From positions 1 to 64,000 of the forward strand of contig JAFGUF010000025.1 in the NCBI GenBank assembly GCA_016938675.1: a stretch of DNA of 64,000 bases. Direction: 5' to 3'. The notes beneath the pieces were generated by a model. That model was not told where the DNA came from. It worked only from the letters and a program-made list of their open reading frames with translations, and made no database searches. This document shows, piece by piece, positions 17,358 to 25,062 of the stretch (its first letter is position 1; each line of letters begins with the position of its first letter). A program made the position numbers and the translations under genes. This stretch comes from Clostridia bacterium. GTDB taxonomy: Bacteria; Bacillota; Clostridia; Christensenellales; UMGS416.

Positions 17358-18995
17358 TTATGGCGCAGTGCCCTCGTACTCACCGAGAGGATCTCGGGCT
17401 ACGCCGTTTAATCTCACCTCAAAATGTAGGTGAGAGCCGCCCGAGATGCCAGTGTTTCCTACCAGAGCAATCAGCTGCCCTTGCTCCACATGCTCACCTT
17501 TTGTTACCAAAAGTTCCGAACAGTGGCCGTATCTGGTTTCAACGCCGTCACCATGGTCGATTTTTATATACAGCCCATAGCCTGTACCTGAGCCGGAGTG
17601 TGTAACTGTTCCTGCCATACTGGCATATATTGGGGTGCCTTTATTTGCTGCCAAGTCCACGCCCTTGTGCCATGTAGACGCTCCCGGAACATCAATGTTT
17701 CTTGGCCCAAATTTTGATGATATATAGTAGGAGCCTGATTTCAATGGCATGGGCATCCCACCTTCTGAAGCCAGTTGCTGTATCTTCGGTACTGGCTTTG
17801 TGCCCTTTCTTACTATCTGGTTAAGCGGCTCTATCCTGTTTTCCTCGCTGATTATTTCCATGTCTGTCTCAACGCCATTAATATACGTTATCAGCGCATG
17901 TACATCGTGAGATCCGTTAATGCCTGCCTGGACAACTACTTTTTCCGTCACCAGCATTGTATCGTCTTCAATTACATCTGTTTCATAAGGTATCGGCTCA
18001 TTTACTTTGTCAAGTTCTTCAACAAATTTAACATTTACTCTGTTAAGAGGTATGGTTATCAAAAGCCGGTCTCCAGGATAAATTTTGTCTGTTGATGCGA
18101 GGGTTGGGTTAGCCTTTCGCAAGTCTGATGTTTTTACGCCATAGCTGTTGCTTATGCTGTATAAAGACTCTCCTGAAACAACAACATGGTATTTTTCCTC
18201 AAAATCTCCGCCAAACCTAAGAAGCTTGTACGCTGTTTCTTCATCGGTAATCTGTGAATACTCAATAGGCATTCTCTTCACATCTACATTCTCTACGAAG
18301 TCAACTTCTACTCTGTTTCTGGTGGTTGGAACATCCAAAAACGGCTGCAGCACTCTTGCCAGCGCCGCCTGAGCTTCTTCCTCCGTTTTTACAGCCGCGG
18401 CAGGAGCACTGTTAACCAGTATTACCCAGGCTTCCACCTTTACGTCAACACTGTTTTTTAGGATTTTTATAAACTCTTGCTCAGGACATATGAATTGTTT
18501 ATCAATTACTACCTGGTTGTATTCAAGCACTGTAGCATCGAACACCGTCATTCCGTATTCCTCGCTGAATTCAGTTCGTATGTCATCAAGCGCCTTTGCT
18601 ATCGGTTCAACGGATTCTGCAACGCCAAGAATTGTGCCGTTCATTTTTATTTCGTAGCCTGTCACCATCTCGGCCTTCGCATTAGGCGGGAATATAATTA
18701 GGCCTAGTATAACTATAACCATTGCGACGGAGCCAACCGCAGTAGCCTTTTTCCCAAACGTCCTTAGTTTGCTTGTTTTGGCTCTCCTTGCTTTGCCATG
18801 CTTGCTCTTGATATATTGCTTAATGCCTTCTGTGTAGCCGGACTCATTTACGATCCTGTCTCTGGCAGTTTCTATCCGGCTTTCCTTTTGCACCTTTGCC
18901 TGCTCCAGGTTTTCTTTATCCTCTATTATCAGCTTTTTATATTGCCTGTCGGAATATCTTCGCCTTGAGTAGTTGTTTCTTCCGTTGTTATTCAT
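17358..18995 (-). CDS. LysM/G5/M23 envelope peptidase, copy 2
   Basis: A 545-residue paralogue of the next gene downstream, with the same order: basic cytoplasmic N-terminus, membrane helix (about 86-105), unassigned domain, LysM (about 270-315, VVSGESLYSISNSYGV), G5-type region (about 318-402) and M23 domain (about 420-540). Zinc ligands are His443, Asp447 and His524, with His491 in RYGH. The shared blocks (for example GESLY-I-NSYG and HCS-LLV) indicate tandem duplication followed by divergence, mostly in the N-terminal part. Its ATG overlaps the stop of the M1-like peptidase gene (ATGA), so translation is coupled. It probably acts outside the membrane on peptidoglycan. Confidence 0.9.
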   Translation of the reverse strand: MNNNGRNNYSRRRYSDRQYKKLIIEDKENLEQAKVQKESRIETARDRIVNESGYTEGIKQYIKSKHGKARRAKTSKLRTFGKKATAVGSVAMVIVILGLIIFPPNAKAEMVTGYEIKMNGTILGVAESVEPIAKALDDIRTEFSEEYGMTVFDATVLEYNQVVIDKQFICPEQEFIKILKNSVDVKVEAWVILVNSAPAAAVKTEEEAQAALARVLQPFLDVPTTRNRVEVDFVENVDVKRMPIEYSQITDEETAYKLLRFGGDFEEKYHVVVSGESLYSISNSYGVKTSDLRKANPTLASTDKIYPGDRLLITIPLNRVNVKFVEELDKVNEPIPYETDVIEDDTMLVTEKVVVQAGINGSHDVHALITYINGVETDMEIISEENRIEPLNQIVRKGTKPVPKIQQLASEGGMPMPLKSGSYYISSKFGPRNIDVPGASTWHKGVDLAANKGTPIYASMAGTVTHSGSGTGYGLYIKIDHGDGVETRYGHCSELLVTKGEHVEQGQLIALVGNTGISGGSHLHFEVRLNGVARDPLGEYEGTAP

Positions 18996-20566
18996 CAGTT
19001 GCCCACCTGTATCTTTAAATTCTCATCAAACCAGGGAGTTATGTCCTCCCCTGTCACTTCTTCAATAGCCTCTTCAAGGCTCTGCCTTGTTGCAAGCTGG
19101 AAAAGATTGTTTTCTCTGTACGTTTTAATCGCTTCGAAAAACATATCGTCTCCTAATTTATCTCTCAGGTCATCCATCATCCATCCGCCGAAACCATAAA
19201 CTACCAGAGAGTACTCCTCTCCATATTCCAGAGTATTCAGGTCTATTCTGGTTTCCATTAGTTCCATATCATTATTATCTTCTATAAATGAGCTGTCAAC
19301 ATATCTCATTATTTTGCTTTTATATTCATCAGGATATACGTGCTCATAATACACTCTTTCAGAAAATGTTGCAAGTGATTCATCCAGCCATGGCTCAGCA
19401 ATCTGGTCATTCCCTACCTGTGCGTACCACCATTGATGTGCGGCTTCATGGGCAATTATCATCTCCATAATGTCAGTGTAAAAAGGTGCATAAAAAGATG
19501 ACCCAATCATAACCATACCAGGGTATTCCATTCCTCCTATGTAGAAGTTGGTTTGAACAACATTAAATGTATCGTAAGGGTACTGTCCAAATGCAGATGA
19601 AAAAGCTTCAATTGAATTAATCCCTGCTTCTAATGCCCTTTCATTTACGCTGTCCATTGCAAAGCTATAGGAGTTCACCGTTACGCCGTTTACCTTGTCT
19701 GTTGCAACTTTGAAATCATCACTTGCGACGAACGCGAAATCTCTTCTGTTCTCTGCATCTATAGAATATGTTGCCCAGTCCCCGTCATACATTTTGCCCA
19801 TTATTGTCCCCGTAGGTGCAACAATATACTCTTTCTGTATTGTGATTTTTGCTGTATAGTCAGCGCACTCTGAAAAGAACGGATCCCCTATGTTGTTATA
19901 TTCATATTCATAATATCCGGTTTCTTCATCATATACCGCCATAATAGGATTGCAGTTAGCTATTGATATCGTCTGTTCTCCATATCCGAATCTGCCTTCA
20001 CACCTTGGAATAGTAACGGTATAGTGCATATTTATTTGTGTTCTATCATCCGGCTCTACAGGCTCATCCAGCTTAAGCTTTAGCAGATGGTTTTGTGAAC
20101 CCGTTATTTCATAGCTGCCTCCGCCCTTTATATCAACGCTCTCAATATCTATGCGCCCAGGTGAAAACCCTTCAGGATATCCCAGGTAGAAATATTCTTC
20201 TTCAACTGCGTGGTATTCTTCCTTTTCAAATGAATTAGCGTAAAGATAAAAAACAAGCTCATCCATTGGGATGCTGTTGTTGTTATAATATGTGAAGTCA
20301 AGCACGCCGTCCATTGTCATCGTGTTTACATCGAGCTTCAGCTCTAAATCATACTGATAGTCCCTTATGTCATCGGCTATCTCAGGAACTTCTTCCTGAA
20401 AAGAGGCCTCCTGTGTCTCATCAATTTCAGGAATAATGTCCTCTGTTTCTTCCTCAGCTGCAGTCTCATTTCCTGCTCTCTGCACCAAAAAAACAATTCC
20501 CGCCGTAAAGGCTGCAAGGACTAGTACAATAAATATTATCAAAATGATATTAACGCTTTTTTTCAT
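18995..20566 (-). CDS. Membrane-anchored M1-family metallopeptidase
   Basis: A 523-residue protein with one N-terminal membrane helix (about 5-28), a glutamate-rich linker, an M1-like beta N-terminal domain and a gluzincin domain. The zinc motif HEAAH (373-377) is followed 18 residues later by Glu396 in WLDE. GGMEYPG stands where aminopeptidase N has GAMEN, a change seen in M1-like proteins whose exopeptidase role is unproven. The start used is ATG at 20564-20566 after GGGTGG; an upstream TTG is less likely. First gene of a unit with two M23 peptidases, so a cell-envelope role is inferred. Confidence 0.88.
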   Translation of the reverse strand: MKKSVNIILIIFIVLVLAAFTAGIVFLVQRAGNETAAEEETEDIIPEIDETQEASFQEEVPEIADDIRDYQYDLELKLDVNTMTMDGVLDFTYYNNNSIPMDELVFYLYANSFEKEEYHAVEEEYFYLGYPEGFSPGRIDIESVDIKGGGSYEITGSQNHLLKLKLDEPVEPDDRTQINMHYTVTIPRCEGRFGYGEQTISIANCNPIMAVYDEETGYYEYEYNNIGDPFFSECADYTAKITIQKEYIVAPTGTIMGKMYDGDWATYSIDAENRRDFAFVASDDFKVATDKVNGVTVNSYSFAMDSVNERALEAGINSIEAFSSAFGQYPYDTFNVVQTNFYIGGMEYPGMVMIGSSFYAPFYTDIMEMIIAHEAAHQWWYAQVGNDQIAEPWLDESLATFSERVYYEHVYPDEYKSKIMRYVDSSFIEDNNDMELMETRIDLNTLEYGEEYSLVVYGFGGWMMDDLRDKLGDDMFFEAIKTYRENNLFQLATRQSLEEAIEEVTGEDITPWFDENLKIQVGN

Positions 20567-20612
20567 AGAACCACCCAAATCAATGTTTATAATACAGCAA
20601 TAATGTTACATA

Positions 20613-20641
20613 ATTGTATCATAATCGTAACCGAATTGCAA
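20613..20641 (-). promoter_or_regulatory. Promoter of the M1-M23-M23 operon
   Basis: Minus-strand TTGCAA (20636-20641), 17-bp spacer ending TGA, TACAAT (20613-20618). The leader is about 40 nt. Confidence 0.6.
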
Positions 20642-20711
20642 TTCTATGTGAATGTACCTATTTCTATATTTTTTTAGTATAGCATGATTAATTTTATTAA
20701 AAGTGATTTTA

Positions 20712-21455
20712 TTACTTAGTGGTTTTCTTGCTTTTTCTTAATTTGTCTAGATACTGCCTGTCTTTTTCTGAAAGTTCTGCTATATCCAGCAAGTCAGGGC
20801 GCTTTTTTAATGTTTCCTCAAGCTGTTTTTCACGCTGCCATTTCTTGATCTTTGCGTGGTGCCCGCTTGAAAGCACCTCGGGTACTTTAAGCCCTTTATA
20901 TTCAGCAGGGCGTGTATACTGCGGGTATTCCAGCAGTTTATCTTCGAAGCTTTCTTCATTGTGCACATCTTCAGATCCTATAACACCGGGGATAAACCGC
21001 ATTATGGCATCAATAGAAACCAAGGCAGCCAGCTCGCCGCCCGTTAATACATAATCGCCTATGGAAAGCTCCATATCTACCATCTCGTCTATGAAACGCT
21101 GGTCTACTCCCTCATAATGCCCGCACACAAATGTGATTGAACTGTACTGAGCCAGTTCTCGCGCCAGATTATTATTGAGCACTCTGCCTTTTGGTGACAT
21201 ATATATTATTTTTGTATCCGGGTGTTTTCCTTTTATATACTCCGCGCTGTCAAAAAGCGGCTGTGGCATCATCAGCATGCCTGCTCCGCCGCCGAATGGA
21301 GTGTCATCCACTTTTCCGTGTTTATCCAGTGAAAAATCCCTGATGTTTATGATATCAATATTGAAATGACCGTTCCTAACGGCTCTAGCGCCGATAGAAT
21401 GGCTGAAATAGTTGTCTATTATGTCCGGAAATAATGTGAGTACGCTAATATTCAT
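20712..21455 (-). CDS. trmD: tRNA (guanine-37-N1)-methyltransferase
   Basis: Methylates G37 of tRNAs with AdoMet, preventing +1 frameshifts. A 247-residue SPOUT enzyme. The trefoil-knot segments YMSPKGR, VCGHYEGVDQRF and SIGDYVLTGGELAAL are intact, and the tRNA-binding C-terminus begins SSGHHAKIKKWQ. It overlaps rimM by 11 bp and ends the ylxM-ffh-rpsP-khpA-rimM unit. In many Bacillota rplS follows; here it does not. Confidence 0.97.
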   Translation of the reverse strand: MNISVLTLFPDIIDNYFSHSIGARAVRNGHFNIDIINIRDFSLDKHGKVDDTPFGGGAGMLMMPQPLFDSAEYIKGKHPDTKIIYMSPKGRVLNNNLARELAQYSSITFVCGHYEGVDQRFIDEMVDMELSIGDYVLTGGELAALVSIDAIMRFIPGVIGSEDVHNEESFEDKLLEYPQYTRPAEYKGLKVPEVLSSGHHAKIKKWQREKQLEETLKKRPDLLDIAELSEKDRQYLDKLRKSKKTTK

Positions 21456-21957
21456 AAAGAGCCACTTCCGAGAGCCTTTCTTTCACAAATACTACTTCTT
21501 TTTTTTGAATGTCTACGCTTTTTATCACGGACTTAAGAGCGGGTATCAATATTTCACCCTTTTCGTTTTTTATCACATATACATCATTGGCGCTGTTTTG
21601 AATAACGTCTATCAGCTTGCCAATTTCCGCACCCTCATCATCCAGTGCCGTGCACCCGATAAGGTCATCTACATAATATCTTCCCTCTGGCAAAGCTGGT
21701 GCTTCCTTTTTGTCCACGCTTAGCTCTAGGCCCTTCATCGCCTCTGCCTGGTCTCTGTCTTCTATGCCTTTCAGCTTGATGTATGCCATAGTACGGTCAC
21801 AGCGGGCTTTATCAATATACATAGGCTCATTGTTAATAATAACACTCTTTATGCGGCACAAAACATCAGGGGTATCCGTATAAGGTTTTACCTTTACTTC
21901 GCCCTTGATGCCCTGCGCCTTCACAATAACGCCTAATAAAAATGTGTCTTTATTCAT
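21445..21957 (-). CDS. rimM: Ribosome maturation factor RimM
   Basis: A 170-residue assembly factor for the 30S head that binds S19. The N-terminal barrel begins GVIVKAQGIKGEVKVKPYTD, and the PRC-barrel half has GRYYVDDLIGC and GEILIPALKSVIKSVD. Its start overlaps the khpA stop by one base and its end overlaps trmD, so the three are translationally coupled. Length and motifs are ordinary. Confidence 0.96.
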   Translation of the reverse strand: MNKDTFLLGVIVKAQGIKGEVKVKPYTDTPDVLCRIKSVIINNEPMYIDKARCDRTMAYIKLKGIEDRDQAEAMKGLELSVDKKEAPALPEGRYYVDDLIGCTALDDEGAEIGKLIDVIQNSANDVYVIKNEKGEILIPALKSVIKSVDIQKKEVVFVKERLSEVALYEY

Positions 21958-22196
21958 TAATCCAGTATTTCCACAACGTATTTCTTGCTTGAATTGCTTG
22001 TTGCAGACCTTACCAGAGTTCTGATTGCCTTGGCTATACGTCCCTGCTTGCCTATTACACGGCCCATATCATCAGGAGCAACACGGAGCTCAATTACAAC
22101 AAGTTTGTCCTTTTCAACCTTGTTGACCTTGAATCCCTCAGGATCGCTAACCAATGAACGTGCAACGTATTCAACCAATTCTTTAGTTTTATCCAT
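21957..22196 (-). CDS. khpA: KH-domain RNA-binding protein KhpA
   Basis: A 79-residue single-KH protein with the GKQGRIAKAI loop (GxxG motif). Known: KhpA pairs with KhpB and affects cell length and RNA regulation in streptococci and other Bacillota. It lies 27 bp behind rpsP and overlaps rimM. The separate ylqD gene found after it in Bacillus is absent here. Confidence 0.94.
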   Translation of the reverse strand: MDKTKELVEYVARSLVSDPEGFKVNKVEKDKLVVIELRVAPDDMGRVIGKQGRIAKAIRTLVRSATSNSSKKYVVEILD

Positions 22197-22223
22197 TATT
22201 AATTCCTTTTCTTGATACTCGTT

Positions 22224-22466
22224 TTAAAGAATACCTGTCTTCTTCAAAAGCGCCTTAACGGTATCTGTAGGCTGTGCTCCTGTCTTAAGCCATTTTTGTG
22301 CTTTTTCGGCGTCAATTTTCAGTTCCTCTGGTTCTGATACAGGATTATAGTATCCTATCTGCTCGATAAAGCGTCCGTCTCTTGGTGCACGTGAATCAGC
22401 CGCTACTATGCGATAAAAAGGTTTCTTCTTTTGTCCGATTCTTTTCAGTCTTAATTTTACTGCCAT
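22224..22466 (-). CDS. rpsP: 30S ribosomal protein S16
   Basis: An 80-residue protein with the standard opening [19 protein letters not shown] and the [13 protein letters not shown] block. It binds 16S rRNA in the 30S body during early assembly. Between ffh and khpA, the usual Bacillota position. Confidence 0.97.
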   Translation of the reverse strand: MAVKLRLKRIGQKKKPFYRIVAADSRAPRDGRFIEQIGYYNPVSEPEELKIDAEKAQKWLKTGAQPTDTVKALLKKTGIL

Positions 22467-22545
22467 TTCTTTATTTCCTTTCGGTCTTTTGAATAATTAA
22501 TTTATATTATGCTTTCGCCTGTCTGCTAAAAGCCAATAATCATTT

Positions 22546-23877
22546 CTAAAAAGGGAGCTTAAAGGGCATATTCCCTCTTCTACCCATTCCTTTGCCGCTC
22601 AGCTGCTTCATCATCGTTTTTGTCGCTTCAAATTGCTTAAGCAGCCTGTTGATATCCTGAACTTCCATTCCGCAGCCTTTCGCTATCCGCCTCTTTCTCG
22701 ATGCGTCCAGCACCTTTGGGTTGCGCCTCTCCTTAATGGTCATAGACAAAATGATAGCCTTTGTCCTCTCTATCTGCTTCTGGTCGATGCTGTCCTCATC
22801 AACATTAGGTGTGCCCGGCATCATCTTCATAATCGCGCCTATGCCGCCCATCTTGCCCATCTGCTCAAATTGCTGCAGAAAATCCTCTAAAGTGAATGAG
22901 GCTTTTCTCATCTTCTCGCTTAATTTTTTTGCGCTGTCTTCATCAAATGTTTCCTGAGCCTTCTCAATAAGAGAAAGCACATCGCCCATTCCCAATATCC
23001 TAGATGCCATCCTGTCGGGATAGAAGGGCTCGATATCGTCCAGCTTTTCGCCAACGCCCGCATACTTTATGCTTTTCCCCGTCACTTCGCGTACGCTTAG
23101 TGCGGCTCCGCCCCTTGCGTCGCCATCCAGTTTTGTCAATATAGCACCGTCTATATCTATAGCTTCGTCAAATGCTTTTGCGGCATTCACTGCATCCTGT
23201 CCTGTCATGGCGTCAATAACCAGCAGAATCTCATCCGGATTAACGGCCTTCTTGATATCCTTGAGCTCGCCCATAAGTTCTTCATCTATGTGCAGCCGGC
23301 CGGCGGTATCTATAATCAGCACATCCCTGCCGCCTTTTTTTGCAGCACGCAGCGCTTCCTTGGCTATTTTAACGGGGTTTTCCTGACCCATCTCAAACAC
23401 AGGCACGCCGGCCTGCTCCCCGACAACCTTCAGCTGGTCAATAGCTGCCGGCCGATATATATCGCAAGCAGCGATAATAGGCCTTTTGTTGTCTTTTTCT
23501 TTCATGTGCTTTGCAAGCTTTGCGCACATAGTTGTTTTTCCTGCGCCTTGTAGCCCGCACATCATTATAACAGTGGGAGGGTTGGAAGAGTATACTATCT
23601 TCTCTCTTCGCTTTCCCATTATATTGGTCAGCTCTTCGTTTACTATCTTTATTACTTGCTGTCCCGGCGTGAGGGACTGCATAACTTCGCTGCCTACTGC
23701 CCTTTGCGACACGGCGTTTACGAAATTCTTAGCTACCATAAAATTGACGTCTGCTTCCAGCAGTGCTCTGCGCACTTCGCGCATCGCATCTTTAACGTCC
23801 GCCTCACTCAGCTTACCACGCTGCCTTATCCTGCTGAACACGCCGTTTAGCTTTTCTGTTAATCCTTCAAATGCCAT
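22546..23877 (-). CDS. ffh: Signal recognition particle protein Ffh
   Basis: SRP54-type GTPase of 443 residues that binds signal peptides on the ribosome and SRP RNA. The NG domain has G1 GLQGAGKTT, G3 DTAGRLHIDEE and G4/G5 TKLDGDARGGAALS. The methionine-rich M domain has RRKRIAKGCGMEVQDINRLL and ends GRRGNMPFKLPF. Its ATG immediately follows the ylxM stop. No SRP RNA gene or ftsY was recognised in the window. Confidence 0.98.
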   Translation of the reverse strand: MAFEGLTEKLNGVFSRIRQRGKLSEADVKDAMREVRRALLEADVNFMVAKNFVNAVSQRAVGSEVMQSLTPGQQVIKIVNEELTNIMGKRREKIVYSSNPPTVIMMCGLQGAGKTTMCAKLAKHMKEKDNKRPIIAACDIYRPAAIDQLKVVGEQAGVPVFEMGQENPVKIAKEALRAAKKGGRDVLIIDTAGRLHIDEELMGELKDIKKAVNPDEILLVIDAMTGQDAVNAAKAFDEAIDIDGAILTKLDGDARGGAALSVREVTGKSIKYAGVGEKLDDIEPFYPDRMASRILGMGDVLSLIEKAQETFDEDSAKKLSEKMRKASFTLEDFLQQFEQMGKMGGIGAIMKMMPGTPNVDEDSIDQKQIERTKAIILSMTIKERRNPKVLDASRKRRIAKGCGMEVQDINRLLKQFEATKTMMKQLSGKGMGRRGNMPFKLPF

Positions 23878-24219
23878 TTAGCTTTCCCATCTGTCTGCAA
23901 GTTCTGCAATATCGCTGTATATTTCCTCTAGTGCAGCGCTGCCTTTCAGCATTTCTGCTTTATTTCTAAGGTTTTTTATTTTGTTTCCAATATCAAAATA
24001 CCGGGATACAAGGCCAAGCTTATGTTCATAATTCTCCAGCGTGCGCTCGCCGCGGCGCAAAGCATCGTGCACTGCCTGCCTCGTTATATTCAATGTTTCA
24101 GAAATCTCTGAAAGAGACAAATCATCGCAGTAGTGCATCTCCATCAAGGTTCTCTGCCTAGCCGTCAGCATGGCTCCGTAGAAATCCAGAAGCCAGTTTA
24201 TTCTTACATTGGTATCCAA
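23878..24219 (-). CDS. ylxM: YlxM-type helix-turn-helix protein
   Basis: A 113-residue protein with the YlxM opening RINWLLDFYGAMLTARQ and a sigma-region-4-like helix-turn-helix LSLSEISETLNITRQAVHDA. Known: YlxM associates with the SRP pathway and stimulates SRP GTPases in streptococci. The start is awkward. The only in-frame start that keeps the conserved N-terminus is TTG at 24217-24219, ten bases after GGGAGG. That TTG overlaps the last base of a promoter-like TATAAT, so this reading requires the more upstream promoter. ATG at codon 17 would cut off the conserved part. Confidence 0.88.
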   Translation of the reverse strand: MDTNVRINWLLDFYGAMLTARQRTLMEMHYCDDLSLSEISETLNITRQAVHDALRRGERTLENYEHKLGLVSRYFDIGNKIKNLRNKAEMLKGSAALEEIYSDIAELADRWES

Positions 24220-24248
24220 TTATACAATGCCTCCCGATGCTCTGTCAA
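24219..24248 (-). promoter_or_regulatory. Promoter-like sequence overlapping the ylxM start
   Basis: Minus-strand TTGACA (24243-24248), 18-bp spacer, TATAAT (24219-24224). If used, RNA would begin inside the ylxM reading frame, after its TTG start and its GGGAGG site. Confidence 0.45.
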
Positions 24249-24263
24249 GGTATATGCCTTTAC

Positions 24264-24299
24264 AAAAAACTGCTCTAATGTAATATACACTAAAGCAGT
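24264..24299 (-). terminator. Terminator after rubrerythrin
   Basis: A 14-bp stem with two G-U pairs (24269-24282 with 24286-24299), a 3-nt loop and a run of T on the minus strand. It lies 28 bp after the rubrerythrin stop. Confidence 0.85.
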
Positions 24300-24310
24300 C
24301 ATTTTTGCAA
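24282..24310 (-). promoter_or_regulatory. Promoter of ylxM-ffh inside the rubrerythrin terminator
   Basis: Minus-strand TTGCAA (24305-24310), 17-bp spacer, TATATT (24282-24287). The -10 lies in the loop region of the terminator hairpin. RNA started here would include the ylxM GGGAGG site and TTG start. Confidence 0.45.
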
Positions 24311-24327
24311 GCAATGTTTTATTTATT

Positions 24328-24864
24328 CTAGTAGTTTTGAGCCCTTACTTCGAAATGTGCTCTCGGATGTGAGCATACTGGGCAAAGCTGAGGCGCTTCT
24401 GTTCCTACATGTATATGTCCGCAATTTGCGCATATCCACTCGGTTTCAGTATCCTTTTTAAATACTTTTGACTCTTGTACATTTTTAAGGAGCGCGTCAT
24501 ATCTTCCTTCATGTTCCTTCTCTATGGCTGCAACGCCTTCAAAAAGCTCAGCGATTTCATCAAAGCCCTCTTCTCTTGCTTCCTTTGCCATTCTGGGATA
24601 CATCTCTGTCCACTCATAGTTTTCGCCATTTATGCAGGCCATCAGGTTCGACTGAGTGTTGCCAATGCCGTCAAGCAGCTTAAACCATATTTTTGCATGC
24701 TCTTTCTCATTGTTAGCAGTCTCTTCAAAAATGCGTGAAATCTGCACATATCCTTCTTTTTTGGCTACTGATGAAAAATATGTGTACTTGTTTCTTGCCT
24801 GTGACTCGCCTGAAAAAGCTTCCATCAAGTTCTTTTCTGTCTTTGTACCTTTTAAGTTCTTCAT
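24328..24864 (-). CDS. rbr: Rubrerythrin
   Basis: A 178-residue peroxide-reducing non-haem iron protein of anaerobes. The N-terminal four-helix domain has the diiron motifs [20 protein letters not shown] and [14 protein letters not shown]. The C-terminal rubredoxin-like domain binds iron by Cys145, Cys148, Cys161 and Cys164. It takes electrons from NADH-linked partners and turns H2O2 into water in the cytoplasm. AAGGAGG precedes the ATG. It is a single-gene unit with a strong terminator, and a PerR-box-like site overlaps its promoter. Confidence 0.97.
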   Translation of the reverse strand: MKNLKGTKTEKNLMEAFSGESQARNKYTYFSSVAKKEGYVQISRIFEETANNEKEHAKIWFKLLDGIGNTQSNLMACINGENYEWTEMYPRMAKEAREEGFDEIAELFEGVAAIEKEHEGRYDALLKNVQESKVFKKDTETEWICANCGHIHVGTEAPQLCPVCSHPRAHFEVRAQNY

Positions 24865-24991
24865 GTTTCCTCCTTATAAATATAATTAGAATCATTAAGT
24901 TATATACAGCAACGCAGAAGTACGGATATGAATATACGTACAGAGCGCATACAAAACAAATCTTTAGGCCTGTGTTCCGATATTATAACTT

Positions 24992-25006
24992 TAATAATAA
25001 TTATAG
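24992..25006 (-). promoter_or_regulatory. PerR-box-like operator over the rubrerythrin promoter
   Basis: TAATAATAATTATAG matches the Bacillus PerR consensus TTATAATnATTATAA at 12 of 14 defined positions. On the minus strand it covers an extended -10, TGCTATAAT (-10 at 25000-25005), that would start the rubrerythrin mRNA near 24993. The region is AT-rich, so chance matching is possible. Confidence 0.45.
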
Positions 25007-25047
25007 CATCCCTTACCTAAAAAAACTATAGTGTTTTTTGCCTCTTA

Positions 25048-25056
25048 TGATATAAT
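25048..25056 (+). promoter_or_regulatory. Extended -10 promoter of the serpin gene
   Basis: TGATATAAT ends six bases before the serpin ATG; no clear -35 is seen. The expected start falls on or next to the ATG, so the mRNA would be leaderless. Confidence 0.55.
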
Positions 25057-25062
25057 ATACCC

